Assembly (NCBI GenBank): GCA_024138015.1
Contig: JAMXBB010000009.1
Location: 90,915,762-90,979,761 of the forward strand
Source: Lumnitzera littorea
Taxonomy: Eukaryota > Streptophyta > Magnoliopsida > Myrtales > Combretaceae
Length of the DNA: 64,000 nucleotides
Reading direction: 5' to 3'
The position numbers were made by a program, and so were the translations under genes. Position 1 is the stretch's first letter, and every line of letters starts with the position of its first letter. Of the stretch, positions 1-11,519 are shown in pieces. Below the pieces are notes generated by a model. It saw nothing but the letters and a program-made list of their open reading frames with translations, was not told the origin of the DNA and did no database searches.

Positions 1-649
1 AGAGCTCTAATAACTTCTAAGAGAAAAATATACATTAAAGTAAATTCAAAAATAGTCGTAACTAACTCTCAACTAGTGGTGTTGCTCCAATTCTAAGTCA
101 TAAAGTCTTAGGCTAAATAACTGGTAACTCTACTCCATATAGATTTTACTAATCGACTCTAGTATTGTGTAATTTAATCACTAAAGATCAAATACTAAAT
201 CAAATTCAATATAGCTAATATGGAAGTTGTCAATTTTCACATAATTGCATGTCAACTAAACAATTGGATTAAATGCAAAAATAAAAAAAATGGTCTCCTA
301 AATCACAATAATTTCCATATCCCCTTCTTCACACTTAATACCATGTGTTGTCCTTAATGTACAAAACTAAGTAACTCAAGAAGAAATATATCCATGCAAA
401 CATTTAGGGGGGAAAGAAGACATCAAAGTAGGATATAGCAACCAAGAAGCCTAGATTCATTCTATTTAAGCGCAATCTCCAACACAAGCTTCAAAGTTCT
501 AAGACTGGTACCATGCAACAAGACTCATTAAACACAAAATAAAGAAAAGAAAATAAAAGAAAACTAATATAAATAAAAAAACATGAAAACAGAAAAATAG
601 TCCAGCAACTAAACAAAGTCCTAAAAAATGACCAAGTACAAATCTAAAA
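1..649. other. AT-rich noncoding, 3' side of Athila-like element
   Basis: No coding potential is visible. On the - strand this lies downstream of the env-like remnant, so it is probably the 3' untranslated part or start of the 3' LTR of the Athila-like element. I could not match it to the 5' LTR at 9946-11340, and the element is cut by the window edge. Confidence 0.35.
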
Positions 650-1860
650 ATCCGAATGAAACAAGCAGCAACTCAAAATCGTCAATGCTCATCATCAAAA
701 ACATCATCTATAACCTTGTCACAGTCATCCTCCTCCTCTCCTTCATCATCTTCTTCCTCATCATCAACCTCTTCACTTGAACTTTCCTCATTTTCTCACT
801 CCTCGTTTCCTTCTTCCTCACCCTCTTCATTATCCTCCTCAACTTCTTCTTCATCTTCCTCATTCCTCTCTTCTTCTTCACTTGAGCTAAGAGCAGGCAA
901 GGTTACATCGGGCATTCGAAGATTATACTTCTTTGCAACATTACTTGCTAATTTTAATAGCTTATTTTGTTTGATTTTCAACCTCTAAAAGTTGACATCC
1001 ATTTCATTCTGCATATACTCTTGCCTCGTCATTAGCTGCTAAAGCATATCTTCTATTCTATGTAACTGGAAGTCGTCGCCTTGGCTCCTACTCGCACCAA
1101 CCACTCTCTCATCATCCTCAAACCACATCCTCATGTGTTTAAACGTATCCCTTCACAAAGGCCTCACTTTGCCCACCAAATTCAATGGTGGCATTAGTTG
1201 AGACATAAGTCCCATCCCTTATGTTAAAACAGTGATATACGGGTCACAATAATTCTTCTTATGCTCTCTAGTTCTTGTAACCTACCCATCAAGTATTCGA
1301 TAAGTAATACAGCCAAATTCATTAGACACTAAGTAATCATGGTATATAAATACAGTAACTCAAAGGTACCTACAATTGAAGTAATCAACTAATGCACAAC
1401 TTAGTATTCAGGACACCACATGATAGAAGTCTTACTTGATTTTGCAATGTATAGGAAGGACCTAGTAATTTGCTACCAAAATTGTGAAGCTGAAACTCCA
1501 TGAGGTAGGCAATAAGGAAGCTTATAAAATTCCAGGGTCTAAACATATTCTTCATCGTACAACCCCATATATACTCCAAAATCAGCTATAAAAATTGGGT
1601 AAGAATGACCATTCACCCGAAATTTCATTCTTCTCTTCACCCCATATCATTGTCCATAAGGTTTTTCCAATTGGAATGTACACAAGAACTTAAGTGTGAG
1701 TTCTTGCCAAATTCAAGCTTAAAGAGTCAACAACTTTTCTCATGGGTTTACAAATATCATAACACACTTAGTCTTCTAAGATCAGTTGGCAAATAACCCC
1801 CCAATCCAAATACAACATCTCTTCAAATGTGCAACTTAAGAACAACTAAAATCACTTCAG
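650..1860 (-). pseudogene. Athila-type env-like (third ORF) remnant
   Basis: Read on the - strand in shifting frames, this stretch gives fragments resembling the ORF found downstream of pol in Athila elements. One piece has 'FRVNGHSYPIF' followed by 'FGVYMGLYDEEYV' (about 1640-1510). The C-terminal end (981-796) has a helical lead-in 'LKLASNVAKKYNLRMPDV' followed by a Ser/Glu-rich acidic tail. Several stops and frameshifts break it, so it is dead. The identification rests on remembered family layout (gag-pol-spacer-env-like ORF) and its position downstream of gag and protease fragments on the same strand. The function of this ORF in plant elements is not established. Confidence 0.5.
677..890. 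repeat. TCN-rich low-complexity tract
   Basis: Imperfect TCA/TCT/TCC triplets run through this stretch. On the + strand they would encode poly-Ser; on the - strand they encode the Glu-rich tail of the env-like remnant. The + strand reading is a shadow. Confidence 0.8.
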
Positions 1861-2855
1861 TGAGATTTCATCCCTAAACCTTAGCATGGGATGAACAAGG
1901 GCCTCTATAGTAGCTAATGGTTAAGGAGAATAAGCAATTGAGAAGATTAGGTTAAAGCAATAGTCTTATCCTTTCTCTTTACAGGGAGTTTAGCTTTTGT
2001 TGCCATGATTCCTATCTAGAAGAAAGAAAGTTCAAGTCAATTTTAGTACACAATAGTTTCCCCACACTTAGAACAAAGTATATGCCGACAACCATAACTA
2101 AGTGTGAAAAACATGGCACTTTAGTTCATTGAGGAATTTTATCAAACACATGGTGGGCATGTAAAGTCTAGTTGTTTTCTTAAGAAATTTCCATGCAATC
2201 TTAACAACAAGTGAAACAAGAGCAATCCCTAATATGCCTAGCACATCAATTGTCACTTGAATTAATTAATAACACTTACAATTTATGACACTCCAAAAAC
2301 CCTAAGTGCTAAATTGAGAATGAGACCTAACAATTATATTCAAATCAAGTGATTCAACCAATTCTCAAAGAACAAAATCGGAGTACATACACTTCATGCT
2401 ATTCATTAAAAGCGACACAATCATGTCACAAGTCATGTCCTTCAAATCTTAAATTGACACCTAGTTTAAACAACATGATCGTGTCATGATATAATCCAAC
2501 ACTCCGATCATGAAAAACACACCAAAACATGAACAAATCCACTTTAATCTAACGATTATTCTAAGATTATGCAAAAGCCCCAAATTGCTCTTTAAGATCA
2601 TGCATGTACAGACATAACTTCAAATAAGAAAATTGCTACAATAACATAAAAGAAGAGATGAAGACATGTACCTTATTCTTGATGTACAATTGAAGCAACA
2701 CTTGATGATGGATGTTGTTGTTAGTGTAAGAAAGTGCAAGAAAGTGTGACCTAAGGAGTGTGTGTGTAGGTTTCGTGCATCAAGAAAAGAGAAAAGAGAG
2801 AGAGTTTTTAATTTGCAAGTGAGAGGAAATGAACAAGAAATGTGCAGCATCGCTT

Positions 2856-2864
2856 CTTTTTATA
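2856..2864 (-). promoter_or_regulatory. TATA-box candidate upstream of the env-like ORF
   Basis: The - strand reads TATAAAAAG, with imperfect hairpins directly upstream (2876-3225) and a pyrimidine-rich, leader-like stretch downstream (about 2840-2700). That stretch ends in a possible splice donor ('AATAAGGTACATG'). This suggests an internal promoter for the env-like ORF inside the Athila-like element. It is inferred from sequence architecture only. Confidence 0.4.
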
Positions 2865-2875
2865 TGTTGAGTGAT

Positions 2876-3225
2876 ACAGCTGAGAGACATAACCATGTCT
2901 CCCAAACTGTGTAACAAACTATGGGTAAGCAGCTCTTTGGTGACTACAAGTGACACGGTTGAGAGATACGATTGTGTCTCTCACACCATGTCACTTACTA
3001 TGATTGCACACGGTGTGGTTATCGTTCATTGACACGATTATAGGCACAACTGTGTATTGTTACCCGTGTAACTTATGAGGATGGAACATGAAATCTATTG
3101 CTACTATTGACATAAGCAGAGACACAACAATGTCTCTTTGTCCATATCACTTCTTATGGGTTGTGTATGCTACCCTACTATAACAAATACAAGCAAAGAC
3201 ACAATCGTGTCTCTTTGCCTATGTC
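2876..3225. repeat. Cluster of imperfect hairpins (GTGAYAC / GAGACAC family)
   Basis: At least four stem-loops follow one another. GAGACAT (2884-2890) pairs with ATGTCTC (2895-2901). A 19-nt arm at 2948-2966 pairs imperfectly with 2977-2996. AGAGACA (3118-3124) pairs with TGTCTCT (3131-3137). GCAAAGACAC (3193-3202) pairs with GTGTCTCTTTGC (3207-3218). They lie just upstream, on the - strand, of the TATA candidate at 2856-2864. Related hairpins occur in the 5' LTR. Confidence 0.7.
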
Positions 3226-3869
3226 ACTAACTGGGCTTGGTTTTTTTTTTTCATCGATGCAAAAGCTAAATGCAAAAACTAAAGTGTATCAAAATAAAAT
3301 AACAAAAAAATATGCTAAAATGAATTATGGACTTAGGTTGCCTCCTAAGAGCACTATATTTAACGTCATTAGCTTGATAGAATCCATGACTTACTTATTC
3401 TTCATTTAGGTGGAGATGGGTCCCTTTCCTTACCTCACTTCTGAACTCTCCACACAAGGATAGATTTACCCCTTAGCCATTGGCCTTGCAAATTCCCTTG
3501 TCTAATTACATGGCTTCCACTAAATTTCTTCTTATTGTGCCACGCATCAAACTCGTGTAGTCTGAGTTTCTTCTTTTTGTTTGCTTTCCCTTAGATGTAG
3601 TAGTTTTCGGTATCTTGGAGCTTTTAATTACAAAAACATATTCCAAATGATCTCTTACTTGTTTCTATTCTAATATCAATGGCTTCTCTTTGGAAAGTTC
3701 TAACTTTTCTTCCTTTGCTCTACAAAATAGTTCAAACCCATTCTTTTTTCTACAATGGATTCGTTAGCTCCCAACTGAGCTACAACTGTAGAATGATTAG
3801 GGATTTTTACCATCTTTCATCTCCCTTCTCTAAGCAATAAGTCAAGGGTTCTTTGGCAAGTGTTTCCTG
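3226..3869 (-). other. Spacer at the former end of pol, Athila-like element
   Basis: On the - strand the segment around 3385-3335 reads AGGAGGCAACCTAAG preceded by a TTAAATATAGTGCTC-like run. This resembles the conserved 'GGGAGGCAACCC' spacer that follows pol in Athila elements. It lies only about 0.5 kb from the protease remnant, so reverse transcriptase, RNase H and integrase are missing here. No other coding signal was seen. Confidence 0.45.
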
Positions 3870-4430
3870 CAAATAATCAATAACAACAATATTAGTAGAA
3901 TCAACATTATAGCCTATGCCCTCTAGGTCATGCAACTTGTTTATTGTATCTAAAATCTGAAAAACAATTTCTTCATCTCTGACCCTTAAGATGAGCTTAT
4001 GCTTATTGGCATAAAAAATAACCTAACAATAGCTAGGAAGAGTCTACCCAAAATTAATGGTACCTCAAGATCTTCACCTATATCAAGAATGACAAAGTCT
4101 ATAGGAAAAACGATCTTATCGACTTATACCAAAACATCTTCTATCATGCCTCTAGAGTATGTGTTGAACCTATTAGCTAATTGAAGGCACATGTATATTG
4201 GTTCAGGTTCTCTTAACCTTAACTTTTTGAACAATTTATATGGCATCAATTGATACTAACTAATAGATTTGCCAAAGCATTATCAATCGATAAATTACTA
4301 AGCACAAAAGGAATAGTGAAATTCCCTAGATCTTTTAATTTCTTTGATAGCTTTTTCTAAAGAAGCACCAAGCATTCCTTATTCAATGTGATAGTTGAAA
4401 GATCCTTTAGGAATACTTTGTCATTTTCAA
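3870..4430 (-). pseudogene. Athila-type aspartic protease remnant
   Basis: The - strand reading contains 'SRGMIEDVLV' then, after a stop, 'VDKIVFPIDFVILDIGEDL', then 'EVPLILGRLFLAI' and 'LILRVRDEEIVF' (about 4160-3930). This order is typical of the region around and after the retropepsin domain of Athila-type polyproteins. The catalytic D-[ST/L]-G-A segment upstream is not recognisable, and stops interrupt the frame. It follows the gag C-terminal part in the same orientation. It is a dead fragment. Confidence 0.7.
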
Positions 4431-5183
4431 TAAAGCATCAACAAGAGTTGAGTTTATGTGTAATTGTTTAAAAAGATTAAGGAATTTATCAAACCGTTTG
4501 TTCTAATCTATGCAAATCATGTTTAAGACACTTTAGATATAAGATAGGCTACTTGTACTCCTTCACTTTCTATACTCTCTTTGCCCTTGACCTTTGCTTC
4601 TTTCTTAGTTATCTCCACACTATTCCTCTTCTCAACTTGCAACTCTCTTCCAATCCTCAAGGTCACTAAATTAACATGTTCCCTATGGTTTGTTTTAGTA
4701 TTTCCAGGAAAAGACCCCTGTAGCCATTCATCCAACATCTTTGCAAGTTGTCTAATCTGATTTTCCAAATTGTAGATGGAAGCCTTTTGGTTCCTAAGGG
4801 ATGTCTTACTTTGTTGCATCCACACGTAATTGGTTTGGATATACTTTTTTAGGAAAATCTTCAATTTCTTCTCAGTGGTTGGTAGAAGAGCTAATGGTTG
4901 TTGAAACCTAGGTAGAGGCAAATTTGATCTTTACTGAAGTTAGTTCTTTATCTACTACTATTGACTTTAACTTTAGTTCAGATTTCACCATGAAAAATTA
5001 GGGTGGTCTCTCCGTACCTAGATTGGTGTTACTATATGGATTATACCAGGGCCTTAAGGATTTCCCAAGAAAATCAGCTTGCTCCATCTATTCATTACTT
5101 ACAAATCTTTCTTAAGAAAAACTATTAGGGCTAAACTGAGGTTGTTGTGAACCAACCGAAAGTGAGTCGACCTTTTTACTCAG
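4431..5183 (-). pseudogene. Athila-like gag, C-terminal part
   Basis: Gag packages the element RNA into cytoplasmic particles. On the - strand the stretch 5183-4920 gives 'SLRPWYNPYSNTNLG', matching the Asn-Pro-Tyr-Ser-Asn-Thr segment of Athila gag. From 4921 an open frame of 132 codons has 'ASIYNLENQIRQLAKML' and 'GSFPGNTKTNHREHVNLV', matching the conserved 'SIRNLE..IGQ...GxLPSNTxxNPKE' block near the end of gag. Removing the solo LTR at 5184-8858 with one target copy joins this frame directly to the N-terminal part at 8859-9765, so both belong to one gene. Confidence 0.8.
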
Positions 5184-8100
5184 TATCATGACCCAATAGT
5201 ATCATTGTCGTGGTAGATTACCATGTACCGTATAAAGATCTACGATCAACCTCCTCGTTGATCATAGGCCTCTATACGACACATAAGGCTCCTTTCACTC
5301 CATGTCACCATCAGGCTCATAGATAAGCAATATCAAGCAGGATGACTAAAATTAACATTTAATTACAAAAATACTGAAATTAAGGTGTGGATTGTTGAAT
5401 TCCACAACAAAAGAATAGTACAACGAAATCAAAACAATAAGAGGAACTAAATTAAGAAAATCTAACTAAGTAAATACTTTTACAATTCACTATTTACACA
5501 AAAGTTCTCTCTTCTCATCTTGGACCTACACCCCACTTCAGTGCGAGACTCGCCTCAGGCATTCCACGACCTAAATGAACAAAAAGGTAGCCCTGCAATA
5601 AAAGAAATCTATCAGGGTGTAAGCTCACACTTAGTGAGTAAATTCCTCCGTCATGCTATACAATCAATTTCATTTAAATGCATAACATATGAATGCATGA
5701 ACAATCAGAAATGCAACGGCTTAAGAACTGTATGCAACTCTGAATTACGCCCCCTGTAGTCAGGGTTGGAGATAATTAATTGACACAAACCATCAACCAA
5801 GTCTTAGCACCTAGGTTTTTATGTCACTTATACTATTGTGCTCAAATCAAATCAAAACCATAAATATAACATATATAAACTTTTATAGGGAAAATACTCT
5901 TTCTTTTTCAAATATCATACTCTAAGTTAAAATTCCCAAGTCTAGCAATGCAGTGGCCTCCGCAATGCACATCACACACCTTAAGCGGAAGCCATAAGAC
6001 ATGGCCCTTCAGTATCGGTTAGCGTCTCCTAATACCTAGTAAGCCCGACAACTTAGGACAGAGCCTCAATAATATAAATGGCCCATTGACCTAAACCCAG
6101 AAAGAGACCCCGCTCCTATGAGCCCCTGCCCATCTTCCGCGTGAGATAACAGTCGGTATAGTTATAATACAAATATGAGAAATGCATGACTCATTGATTT
6201 TCTTAGTTAAATGCTTAATTTATTCAATTTCCATTGTGATCAAGTAATTTCATTCCATACAATCTATGCATACTATTATCATAACAATTCCCATTATTAT
6301 CTCATTAGCAAGTCATGTTGTTAAATCATAATACAGTATACATGCATTTCCCATAACCCACAAGCATTTAAGTTCTTTTCATAAATTTAAGTGCGACTAC
6401 ACTACAAGCAAAATCAAGCATGAAGCCATCGAGAATCACTCGCTTAGTCATGGTAGGTCAGTCGTAGTAATCCAAGGGCAAATCATCTCCCACAATCAGG
6501 TCCCCTAAACATGCAAATGTGATACTATAAGGATTCAAAATAGAACTTAGAAAGCTAGGCTAAAAAAATCCTTTAAGTTACATTTTTAACTAAGTTTTGC
6601 ATTTTTCCTCAATTTTTACTTAAAACTTCAATTGCGTATAACTTTCTTGTTTTAAATTCGATTTTTATGATCTTATAGTCAATTTTTATTGTTTTTTAGT
6701 GTACTTTAACGTGGTGAGGTTATATTTTTGAGATGAGACATGCAAATCTAACCATTGGTTAGAACAATAGCAATCCTCATGTTTTAGTATACTTTTAGGC
6801 TTTGTTTGATTATTAGGCTTTTTGATACCTTAGGGAATCTTTTGGACTTAGGCTTAAGACTTCATTCTAAGCTTAAAATACTCTTTAAGATTAGATTTCC
6901 AATCTTAGTTTACACTCTTGGTGCTAACAACAACTTCTTAGGCTTTTATGTGAGCTTAAGTTGTCAATTAGGCTTATTTTTTATCCAAATCAAAGATAGT
7001 CACTTTATTAGGCTCGAGGAGTGTTATGTGGGCTTCTTAAGGGTCTTAAAACAACTTCTATAAATGGATTAAGTTGCTAGTCAAAATTTTAATGAAGGCC
7101 CAACTTGTTGTTCTAGGCTCGTTCTGAAAGTTTTAGGCTCAATTTTGAGTTTTAGGCTTTATACCGTTGTTATACTTGTTTTGGTTGGTCTCTTTACTTT
7201 GTTTACTTGATTTTATCATTTCCTTAAGTTTAGGGGTTAGATCATAAACATATGCTACTCATATTCTAACTTCAACTCAACTTATCTTCTATAAGATGAT
7301 TATTTAGCTTATGTACTTCATAAAAATGATAGATCACATACTTATCATGACTTCTATGCGAAAGTTCACATCTCAAAAAGTTGGTTTCTTCATAAAAGTT
7401 TCATGTAATGAATTTTCTTTTACCTAAAGCTAGATTTGAGCATGTTTAACTTAATAGAAGTGAAAATAACACTTAAATAGCTTCCTTACACTCCATGTCC
7501 AACATGCTTTTTCTTCATTCATGTGCATATTTCATGACTTTCTCAACTTAATATCTTCCATTCTAAGTGGTAAACATACATCCTTACATAACACCAACTT
7601 AACATGCTCCTTTTCTAACTTTCTTGTAAAAGATCTATAGGCTTACTTCTTAAAATGACTAGCTAAGTTATCATCTTATGTTCATGCCAACATCTTCATA
7701 AAAATATGGTCTCCTAACATGGCATACTAGATCACATAAACAAGGAAACAAATTACTTGTCCTCAAAAGCATAAATAAGGTAGTCATACAACTAAGTATC
7801 CTCTTAACTCCTTGTTTTCCTTCCTCTTCTTGTAAGTTCTTTTTTTTGGAAGCTAGGATCTTGATCTTTAAGGTGGGTTTTTGGAGGTATTCTAAGGTTC
7901 CTAAAAATAGCTTTTGGAGTTGACAAATAAAGGCAACAAAATCAAGCTTTTATGCTGTGGGGTATGGGGCAAAGAACTGGCATCAATGTTGGGATCATTG
8001 TAGGGTTGTGTTTCCTCTTTTGGTTTGTGTTTAAGTGAGAAAAAGGAAGTGAAAATGAGAGTGAAAAGTGAGTGAGAGTAGCAAGTTTTGATAGGGGATA

Positions 8101-8858
8101 GAAATGTGTTTAAGAAGCTTCAATTGATTGTCTTTTATCATGTACAAATGCCAACTTTTGACAAGACTAGATGATGTAAGCATTAAGGGGTAAATAATAG
8201 ATGTGTAAGACAAATTAATTGATGGTTGAGTGACAAAGTAAGGCCCCCCTCTTTCTCTTCTTCCAACCGGCCATGTGAGGACTTTTTTGTGCATGGTGTT
8301 GTCTTATCACTTATTTAAAAATTGAACACATAAGATAATGTGATAATTTGTTCATATGTAGTATCAGTTATGGTAACATATGGAAAGTTTTGATAAGTTA
8401 TCAATTGATAAATGATTCCAACTCTCAATTTATCAATTGATAAGTTATTTAGGGAGATTGGTTGGCTCACTAATCCTGTGCTCAAGGCTTATGCAGGAGA
8501 ATATGGGAATTGTCTTATATATAATTCTTTTAGAGTTTGGTTCTTAAATTGACTTATAAGTTATGATTTAATTCTCATAAAATTATGAAATTTTCTAGTG
8601 TTGAATAAAATTGTTCAAATAAAATTTTTAATTAATTAATTAAAATCACAAGTCCTTAATTGTCTTAGGGTTTTGGGTTTTGGGTAACTTAAGGTCCACA
8701 GTTCTTGTATTCGAATTTTATCGTTAAATAAACTTTTGAATTGGAAAACTAAGTTCGTTTTTAAATGTGTACTTAAATTCTTAGTTTAGTTAATCCTTGA
8801 AAACATTCGAGAAGTACTCTTAGTTGATTTATATGCCTGTTAAATAGTAAGGTTTACA
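5184..8858 (-). mobile_element. Long solo LTR inserted in Athila gag (copy 1)
   Basis: A 3675-bp noncoding block is bounded on the + strand by TATCATGACCC at its start and GGTTTACA at its end. Flanks are CTCAG (5179-5183) and CTCAA (8859-8863), a 5-bp target duplication with one mismatch. The interrupted gag frame continues exactly across it. A homologous block lies at 11520-15262; for example both carry TCAAAATTTTAATGAAGGCC (7081-7100 and 13430-13449). Read on the - strand it starts TGTAAACC and ends GGGTCATGATA, so the termini are TG...TA. The layout recalls very long LTRs of Del/Tekay chromoviruses, but lineage and strand are inferred. Open frames inside it are not credible proteins. Confidence 0.75.
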
Positions 8859-9765
8859 CTCAACATCTCCACCTTAGTGGCCAAAGAGTAAACCACATCT
8901 AACTTAAATGTACCTGCAACTCTTTGTCTTCCCCTAAGGTTTTCCCATTGGTAGTTCTTCATGGCCATCCCTTTAATTAAATTCTGAACTTGCTTGGGTG
9001 TCTTTGTGTTTAGTATAACCCCAGTTGTTGCGTCTATCGTTTGCCTTGTAGAAAGATTGAGACCGGTGTAGAAAGTTTGGATTTGCATTTAAAGGGGGAG
9101 GCCATGATGAGGGTACCTTCTTTGCAGGTCCTTGAAGTGCTCCCAAGTGTTAAATAAGGTCTCACCCTCCAATCGGGCAAATGTTGAAATATCGACTTTA
9201 AGCTTAGCAATTTTAATGGGTAAGAAGTACTTTTCTAAGAAATTTTCGGCCAAGTCATCCTAAGTTTTGATTTAATTCCTTGGGAAGGAATATAACTAAT
9301 GCTTAGCTCTACCGTACAAGGAGAATGGAAATAGATGCAATCGCATGGCATCGTCAATTGGCCCATTAATTTTGAATGCATTACATATTTCAAAAAGGCT
9401 AGAAATATGTGCATTAGAGTCCTCATCTTGTAGGCCCTCAAACTGCATGAACTCTTGCACTATTTATATGATATTTGGCTTAATTTCAAAATTATTAGCT
9501 GTAATAGCTGGCCTATTTACACTAGATTAGGTACCAATCAAAGAAAGCCGAGAAAACATGGTGTTATTGTCTTCCCTATTGTTAGCCATGTTGTCTTTAG
9601 GTATATATTCTTGGTCAGACTCTTGATCGTTCACTTCACCCTTGTCTTTAAATCTCAAAGGAGATCCTTGATTTATTGCCTCTATAGTTTTCTTCACTGT
9701 CAATTATCTCAAATTCCATAAAGTTGGTTTCTCAATCTTAGGGTCAATTTCAATCAAATCTTATA
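8859..9765 (-). pseudogene. Athila-like gag, N-terminal part
   Basis: Starting downstream of the primer site, the - strand gives 'IEIDPKIEKPTLWNLR', 'FEGLQDEDSNAHISSFLEIC', 'NAFKINGPIDDAMRLHLFPF', 'FLEKYFLP' and then, in the open part 9088-8859, 'QTFYTGLNLSTRQTIDATTG' and 'KNYQWENLRGRQRVAGTF'. These match in order the N-terminal and central gag of Athila elements (FxGL..EDPxxHLxxF, LRLFPFSL, FYxGLxxxTRxxIDAAxGG, NNYQW). Two or more stops and small frameshifts make it a pseudogene. It is split from its C-terminal part by the solo LTR at 5184-8858. Confidence 0.85.
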
Positions 9766-9920
9766 AATAACTTCTAGTGATGTACTGTACTAAAGGAAAC
9801 TTGAAGTTTGTTTAAGATCACATAAATTGAATAAAAGAAAACAAGAAAGAAAGAAAATCATGAAAAATAAAGAAAGCAATGGTTAGATTAATAAAGCGGC
9901 TAGCATTCTTAATATCATAA
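9766..9920 (-). other. Athila-like leader between primer site and gag
   Basis: AT-rich untranslated leader of the Athila-like element on the - strand. No motif beyond its position was seen. Confidence 0.5.
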
Positions 9921-9939
9921 GTCCCTGGCAATGGTGCCA
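9921..9939 (-). other. Primer binding site, tRNA-Asp type
   Basis: The - strand reads TGGCACCATTGCCAGGGAC. It is a near copy of the TGGCGCCGTTGCCGGGGA primer site (complement of the tRNA-Asp 3' end) that Athila elements use. The differences are all of the C-to-T or G-to-A kind. It sits 6 bases inside the predicted LTR edge at 9946. Confidence 0.85.
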
Positions 9940-10850
9940 AATACTTGATATAAAGCAAGTGCACCTATCTATTTATAGTATAGTTCAATTAAAATGAATA
10001 TTGTTCCCACAAAGACTATGAGTACTAATATTGATTATTTCTTTATTATCTAACCGATGAATTCAATTTCAAGAAACCAAAAGAAATTAACTAATTTGCA
10101 ACTAATGATTAATCTAATAATTAATGAAGACTCAAATTAAGGAAATTAAACAAGAAAGCAATTAACATAAAAAATTAACTTCAAGATTCTACAACGTATT
10201 TAGATCTTACTTCCCCTATAATTGCACATGCGACTTCTACTTGTGATAATCTAATTCTATCTCCAATTTCTTTGATCGAGAGAATTTTTTAATAAAGTAA
10301 ATAAATTTCTCAAATTTTTCTACCCTAATTTTTGAATTACTTTTTAGAATCTCTTCTCAATAGTATAATTAAATTTAGATCACATTAATGAACAACAAAT
10401 CTTGGTAAAAATAATAATCAAGAACCAGAAAGACTTTACAACTTATCTCTAAGCTTGCAATAATCTTCATCAATTATGCCTAGATCTAATCATATAAGCA
10501 ATCTCTTGATTTTCTTGCATAATATCAAATATTAGATTAATACCCTAGAAATATTAATCTAATGTAATAAAGAATACATAATTAAATCAAAGATTTTTTT
10601 AGGTCTAATAAAACTCAGTATCATACAGCAATCTTAGATTCCATAAAACCTAAATATAATGAAATTACACGCTAATCATGGTAAAGGAACAATCTTGGAT
10701 TATATCTAATGAGAACATATAAATAAAAGCCATGAAAACTAAGAAAATCTCTTGAATCTTGAAATTTAAAGTGTGTTGCTCTACTGTGTGTTTCTGCCCT
10801 TGGAGTCTCTAAAATTCATCTAAAAAAGTGTATTAAAAATTCCTAAAGAG

Positions 10851-10860
10851 TCCTTTTATA
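10851..10860 (-). promoter_or_regulatory. TATA box of the Athila-like LTR
   Basis: The - strand reads TATAAAAGGA, followed by a leader running toward the primer site at 9921-9939. A perfect 13-bp hairpin (10889-10921) lies 28 bp upstream. This is the likely start region for element transcripts. Confidence 0.6.
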
Positions 10861-10888
10861 ATGCACTTGAAATCCCCCCTTTGTAGCA

Positions 10889-11100
10889 AGTGATACGACC
10901 AAATGACATGGTCGTATCACTAGTCGTGTCTCTTATATCTTCCCAAATCTCAACAAATCTTTTTTAAATCTTCTCAAATATGCTATCAACATGATTTGGG
11001 ACATAGTAATGTCTCCTAAGTTGTATCACTTTCTGTGGAATGCTTTATTCTACTGAAAAATCTTCCCTACAATTGACATAACTGTATCGTTACTTATGTC
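10889..11100. repeat. Hairpin series upstream of the LTR TATA box
   Basis: AGTGATACGACCA (10889-10901) and TGGTCGTATCACT (10909-10921) form a perfect 13-bp stem with a 7-nt loop. GGGACAT (10998-11004) with ATGTCTCC (11009-11016) and GACATAA (11075-11081) with TTATGTC (11094-11100) form two more. They resemble the hairpins at 2876-3225. Confidence 0.75.
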
Positions 11101-11334
11101 ACTTCCAAACTTCATAACTTCTTCATTTTAACTCCGAATTGAGTGAAATTTGTTTCTATTTTCTCGTTTTCTTCTAAAGAATGTTTCAAAACCTAGAAAC
11201 CAAAATTTTACTCAATTAAGCATCATTTTCTTAAAATAAATAAAAAATCTCAAAGAAATATGCTAAAAATCACTGTAATAAATATAGTCAGCTAAAAGCT
11301 TATTAGGCTTCCTGTAAGTGATTGTGAGAAAGGA

Positions 11335-11430
11335 GTACATTCAACATCTAAGCCCATCATAAGGAGCATATTTAGCATTGAAGCCTATACAAGTCCTCTA
11401 AACCTAGTTGATTAGCGACATCAATATTTA
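11335..11430. repeat. Fragment related to the short LTR-like repeat at 39848-39928
   Basis: Both places share CCATCATAAGGA, then ACATATTTAGCAT-like and CCTATxxxxxTCCTxTxAACC blocks, then AGTTGATTATCGACATCAA (with small changes). At 39.7 kb this forms the end of an LTR-like unit, so this copy is probably a truncated piece of the same unit. Confidence 0.6.
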
Positions 11431-11519
11431 GTGTCCATGGTCACTAGCTAATCTACCTAATATTGCGAAAAGTAAGAACAAACTCCCTCAAGCATCGCAT
11501 TAAGTTAATGGTGACTGGT

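Larger units (their letters stand above)
9946..11340 (-). mobile_element. 5' LTR of the Athila-like element
   Basis: Its inner edge is set by the adjacent primer site; on the - strand the LTR ends ...ATATCA. It contains a TATA box (10851-10860), hairpins upstream of it, and an AT-rich R/U5-like leader. The outer edge is uncertain, about 11300-11345. I could not align a 3' LTR within the window, so the target duplication is untested. Confidence 0.6.

Noticed and set aside
656..988. 110-residue Ser-rich frame on the + strand
   Set aside because: Antisense shadow of the Glu-rich tail of the Athila env-like remnant; pure low-complexity composition.
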